Virus record (IMG/VR): IMGVR_UViG_3300006641_000162
Coordinates: 1 to 25,499 of that record
DNA: 25,499 bases
Source: a virus
Direction: 5' to 3' (one strand)
Made by a program: the position numbers and the translations under genes
In this document: one piece after another, positions 23,624 through 25,499 of the stretch
Layout: each line of letters begins with the position of its first letter
Position numbering within the stretch: position 1 is the stretch's first letter
The notes under the pieces: generated by a model
What the model was told of the DNA's origin: nothing
Database searches by the model: none
What the model saw: only the letters and a program-made list of their open reading frames with translations

Positions 23624-24189
23624 TATACATAGTCCGCCATATACTGATCTAGTACACGCTTAATATGTGCCGGAAAGTTTGTAGTAGCTACATACTGTAT
23701 TTGTGTAACATTGGGCGTAACATCACGATTTACATGTACTGCGCTGTTATTCTTACTGTAGTATTCTACTAAGTCTAATACTGCTAATTTAAGATCTTCT
23801 GGTACAGTTTCATAACCTGCTGTGTAGGTTACGCGATAGCCGCGAATGTACTCTAGAAACCACCCGCCATTGCTTATAGCTCTAACACTGTCGCCATCTG
23901 GTACCCAGTCTGTAAACTTTACAAGTTTAGTATAAGTTTGACCATAGTCTACGCTTTTACTAACTTCTGCTACGTTAACAACTGGGGTTTCTTTTAATAT
24001 TAATTTATCAAATCCGCCATCAAAATATTCTGTTTTACTTTCATCATAGTAGTCAGTAAAATTTCTGCGGCAGTAGGTTTTTACTAACTGACTAACTTTA
24101 GGAATTAGCAGGTCAATTTCTTGATCTTTATTTGTAGTAGTAATTCCTAGATAGTTTTTATACTCCGTTCTAGTAATTAGGTCAGCCAT
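23623..24189 (-). CDS. Head-tail connector (adaptor) protein, gp6-like
   Basis: 188 residues from the ATG at 24187-24189, which has a perfect AGGAGG 4 bases upstream; an ATG 10 codons earlier has no site and would place the AGGAGG inside the coding region. Visible pattern: ITRTEYKNYLGI ... DQEIDLLIPKVSQLVKTYCRRNF ... EYFDGG ... L.ETPVVNV.EV ... VTYTAGYETVPEDLKLAVLDLVEYY. This is the HK97 gp6 / PF05135-type adaptor layout: a helix with a 'lixxvs.....y' pattern, the 'EYFDG' strand, 'P-V' strand, and 'Y-x-A-G-Y-x-x-x-P-x-x-L' before the final helices. It forms a ring below the portal. It follows the capsid gene by 76 bases containing two hairpins. The next gene overlaps its stop by one base. Confidence 0.85.
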   Translation of the reverse strand: MADLITRTEYKNYLGITTTNKDQEIDLLIPKVSQLVKTYCRRNFTDYYDESKTEYFDGGFDKLILKETPVVNVAEVSKSVDYGQTYTKLVKFTDWVPDGDSVRAISNGGWFLEYIRGYRVTYTAGYETVPEDLKLAVLDLVEYYSKNNSAVHVNRDVTPNVTQIQYVATTNFPAHIKRVLDQYMADYV

Positions 24190-24201
24190 AAATCCTCCTG
24201 T

Positions 24202-24235
24202 GTCTCTAAAGACTAGCACGCTAGACTTTAGAGAC
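24202..24235 (-). other. Long symmetrical hairpin after the capsid gene
   Basis: GTCTCTAAAG and CTTTAGAGAC form a 10-bp perfect stem. After one A-A (U-U in RNA) mismatch, CTAG/CTAG adds 4 pairs around a 4-base loop, so 34 bases fold into nearly one perfect stem. It ends 2 bases before the AGGAGG of the connector gene and has no U-run, so it is a better candidate for an mRNA stabiliser or processing site than for a terminator. Confidence 0.65.
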
Positions 24236-24254
24236 AGGGCTCCAAAGAACCCTG
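24235..24254 (-). other. Second small hairpin after the capsid gene
   Basis: CAGGG and CCCTG form a 5-bp stem with a 10-base loop, abutting the long hairpin at 24202-24235 and lying 11 bases after the capsid stop. The two in tandem leave little unstructured RNA between the capsid and connector genes. Confidence 0.5.
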
Positions 24255-24265
24255 CCTAAGTTTAA

Positions 24266-25499
24266 TTAAACGTAACGAACTGTTACAACACCACTACCTT
24301 CATTGCTTGTTAAGCGGCTCATAGCGATACGCATACTAGCAACGATAACACGGCGCTGGTTGATAACTTCGTCATCTGTGTCAATACGCATTGCACGATG
24401 GTTACCAACAACAAAGTTACGTGGGTTAACTAGAACAGCTAATGCATCGTTAGCAGCTGCACCTGTCATTTGTGCACTAACAACAACTGGAGTTTGGGCG
24501 ATTAGTCCAACTTGACCAGTAATTAGTGTGTTACGTGACTCACTAATCTTGTCTGTGCTTTGGAAAGTAGCATCTTCTAGTAGATCATAATATGCTGCTT
24601 GGCTAACAAAGCAGATTAGTTCGCTAGGCTCTAAGCCCCAAACACCTAGTGCACGACGAGCAGCTTGGAATTTAGCAAATGTAAATCCTGTTGCTCCAGT
24701 ACCACCAACAGCAACTGTTGGGCTGCTTGTAGCGCTACCGTCATAATATGCTAGACCATTGATACCAGCCGCATATGTTGTAGCACCAACGTCATTACCT
24801 AATAACATAGACTTGTCTAGTGTCTTAGCCATACGACGTGTGATTGCATCACGGATGATAGGTACTAGGGCGATAAGACCATCTTCCTCTTCTTCAAAGG
24901 CGATGTACTCTTTGGTAGCTAGTTTAGCGCTGCTGATTTCAATGTCTTTGAGCGCATGTGTACGAGCTGTACCACTGCTAGCTGCAGCACCAAAATCACT
25001 ATTTGCTACCCAGGTTGCATCTGCACCAGCATCTGGATTGATAGGCAGCTTCATGAAAGGCTGTGGCATAGCGATCTGACGGATTGTACCAGCAACAACT
25101 AGCTGACGACGAATCTCGTTTTCCATGTTGGTACTAACTTCTAGTTCCCAAGTTTGACCTGGTAGGCGAACTGCACCACCAGCACCGCCACCACTACCTG
25201 CAGCACCAGCTGTACCACCACTAGCGTACTTTTGTACTAGGCTCTTGGCATACTTAGTTTCTTCGATAGGCTTTTTAGTGATCTTGCTGATAAATACAGC
25301 AGCTTCTTTTTCTGCATATGTAGGACCACCGTCGCTGCTCTTAACATCACTAAACTGCATACGGCTCTTTTGAATAGCTTCTAGCTCAGCAGCTTTTTCA
25401 CGTAGTGCACTCTCTAGGCCTTCTAGGGCGCTCTTGTGGCTGTCAGCTTGCTCGGCTAGGCGCTTTTCAACTTCAGCTAATAGCTTTTCTGCACCTGTG
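24266..25499 (-). CDS. Major capsid protein, HK97 fold (N-terminus cut by the window edge)
   Basis: The frame is open through the right edge (410 codons visible), so ATG 25358-25360 is internal, not the start. The visible N-terminal 46 residues (EKLLAEVEKRLAEQADSHK ... LREKAAELEAIQKS) are a charged coiled coil, which together with the Ala/Gly-rich spacer (KYASGGTAGAAGSGGGAGGA) looks like a delta-domain scaffold that HK97-type capsids cut off on maturation. The main domain begins near VSTNMENEIRRQLVVAGTIRQIAMPQP and includes an E-loop-like KLPINPDAGADATWV region, LIALVPIIRDAITRRMAKTLDK (spine-helix-like) and a C-terminal strand VVTVRYV. A maturation protease and portal would be expected upstream, outside the window. 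The gene is near 50% G+C, against about a third in the tape measure, and leucine is mostly CTA, as if selected for very high expression. Confidence 0.88.
   Translation of the reverse strand, partial: TGAEKLLAEVEKRLAEQADSHKSALEGLESALREKAAELEAIQKSRMQFSDVKSSDGGPTYAEKEAAVFISKITKKPIEETKYAKSLVQKYASGGTAGAAGSGGGAGGAVRLPGQTWELEVSTNMENEIRRQLVVAGTIRQIAMPQPFMKLPINPDAGADATWVANSDFGAAASSGTARTHALKDIEISSAKLATKEYIAFEEEEDGLIALVPIIRDAITRRMAKTLDKSMLLGNDVGATTYAAGINGLAYYDGSATSSPTVAVGGTGATGFTFAKFQAARRALGVWGLEPSELICFVSQAAYYDLLEDATFQSTDKISESRNTLITGQVGLIAQTPVVVSAQMTGAAANDALAVLVNPRNFVVGNHRAMRIDTDDEVINQRRVIVASMRIAMSRLTSNEGSGVVTVRYV

Noticed and set aside
24190-24219. Upstream ATG at 24217-24219 as the start of the gp6-like gene
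   Set aside because: It lacks a ribosome site and would put the perfect AGGAGG at 24194-24199 and part of the hairpin inside the coding region. The ATG at 24187-24189 fits better.
25358-25360. ATG at 25358-25360 as the capsid protein start
   Set aside because: The frame stays open to the window edge with coiled-coil sequence that fits a capsid delta domain, and no ribosome site precedes this ATG.

Overview
The window is part of the virion-structure module of a long-tailed, non-contractile (siphovirus-type) phage. Every convincing gene lies on the minus strand, so the module is transcribed from right to left: capsid, neck, tail tube, tail chaperones, tape measure, tail tip, then fibres. The order and protein types follow the HK97 (head) and lambda (tail) plan. 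No sheath, integrase, replication gene, tRNA or CRISPR array is visible. Most genes are AT-rich (about one third G+C by eye in the tape-measure gene), while the capsid gene is near 50% G+C. Shine-Dalgarno sites and sigma70-like promoters point to a bacterial host, probably Gram-negative given the lambda-type tail tip. The host genus cannot be read from the sequence.

Right to left: the major capsid protein (24266 to beyond 25499, 5' end cut by the window edge); a gp6-like connector (23623-24189); a long uncharacterised neck-position protein (22019-23623); a tail terminator (21582-22022); the major tail tube protein (20256-21503); and a tail assembly chaperone (19772-20203). A canonical GGGAAAC slippery heptamer at 19811-19817 lets the chaperone be extended in the -1 frame into the next reading frame (19428-20203), as in lambda G/GT. 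A terminator and a consensus promoter follow. Then come a 1681-residue tape measure protein (14265-19310), a gpM-like protein, a DUF1833/gpL-like protein, and a 1651-residue protein that joins an NlpC/P60 peptidase, a gpI-like segment and a gpJ-like tail-tip region with a PA14-like insert.

The left third holds the accessory host-contact genes: a collagen-containing fibre with a self-cleaving S74 chaperone, a subtilisin-family protease carrying a tail-fibre-type segment, a 94-residue protein, a second terminator plus perfect-consensus promoter, a membrane-anchored coiled-coil protein, two small tail proteins and two tandem fibres sharing an N-terminal module (the last cut by the left edge).

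The least expected signals are four. (1) The two promoters share an identical eight-base block, CCCTTGTG, at the same place in a 17-base spacer, each just after a terminator, suggesting a phage-specific late promoter signature. (2) A complete subtilisin triad is built into a tail protein. (3) Three normally separate tail-tip functions are fused in one chain. (4) Strong hairpins lie just after the two most abundant structural genes. The tetranucleotide CTAG and leucine codon CTA are also unusually frequent.
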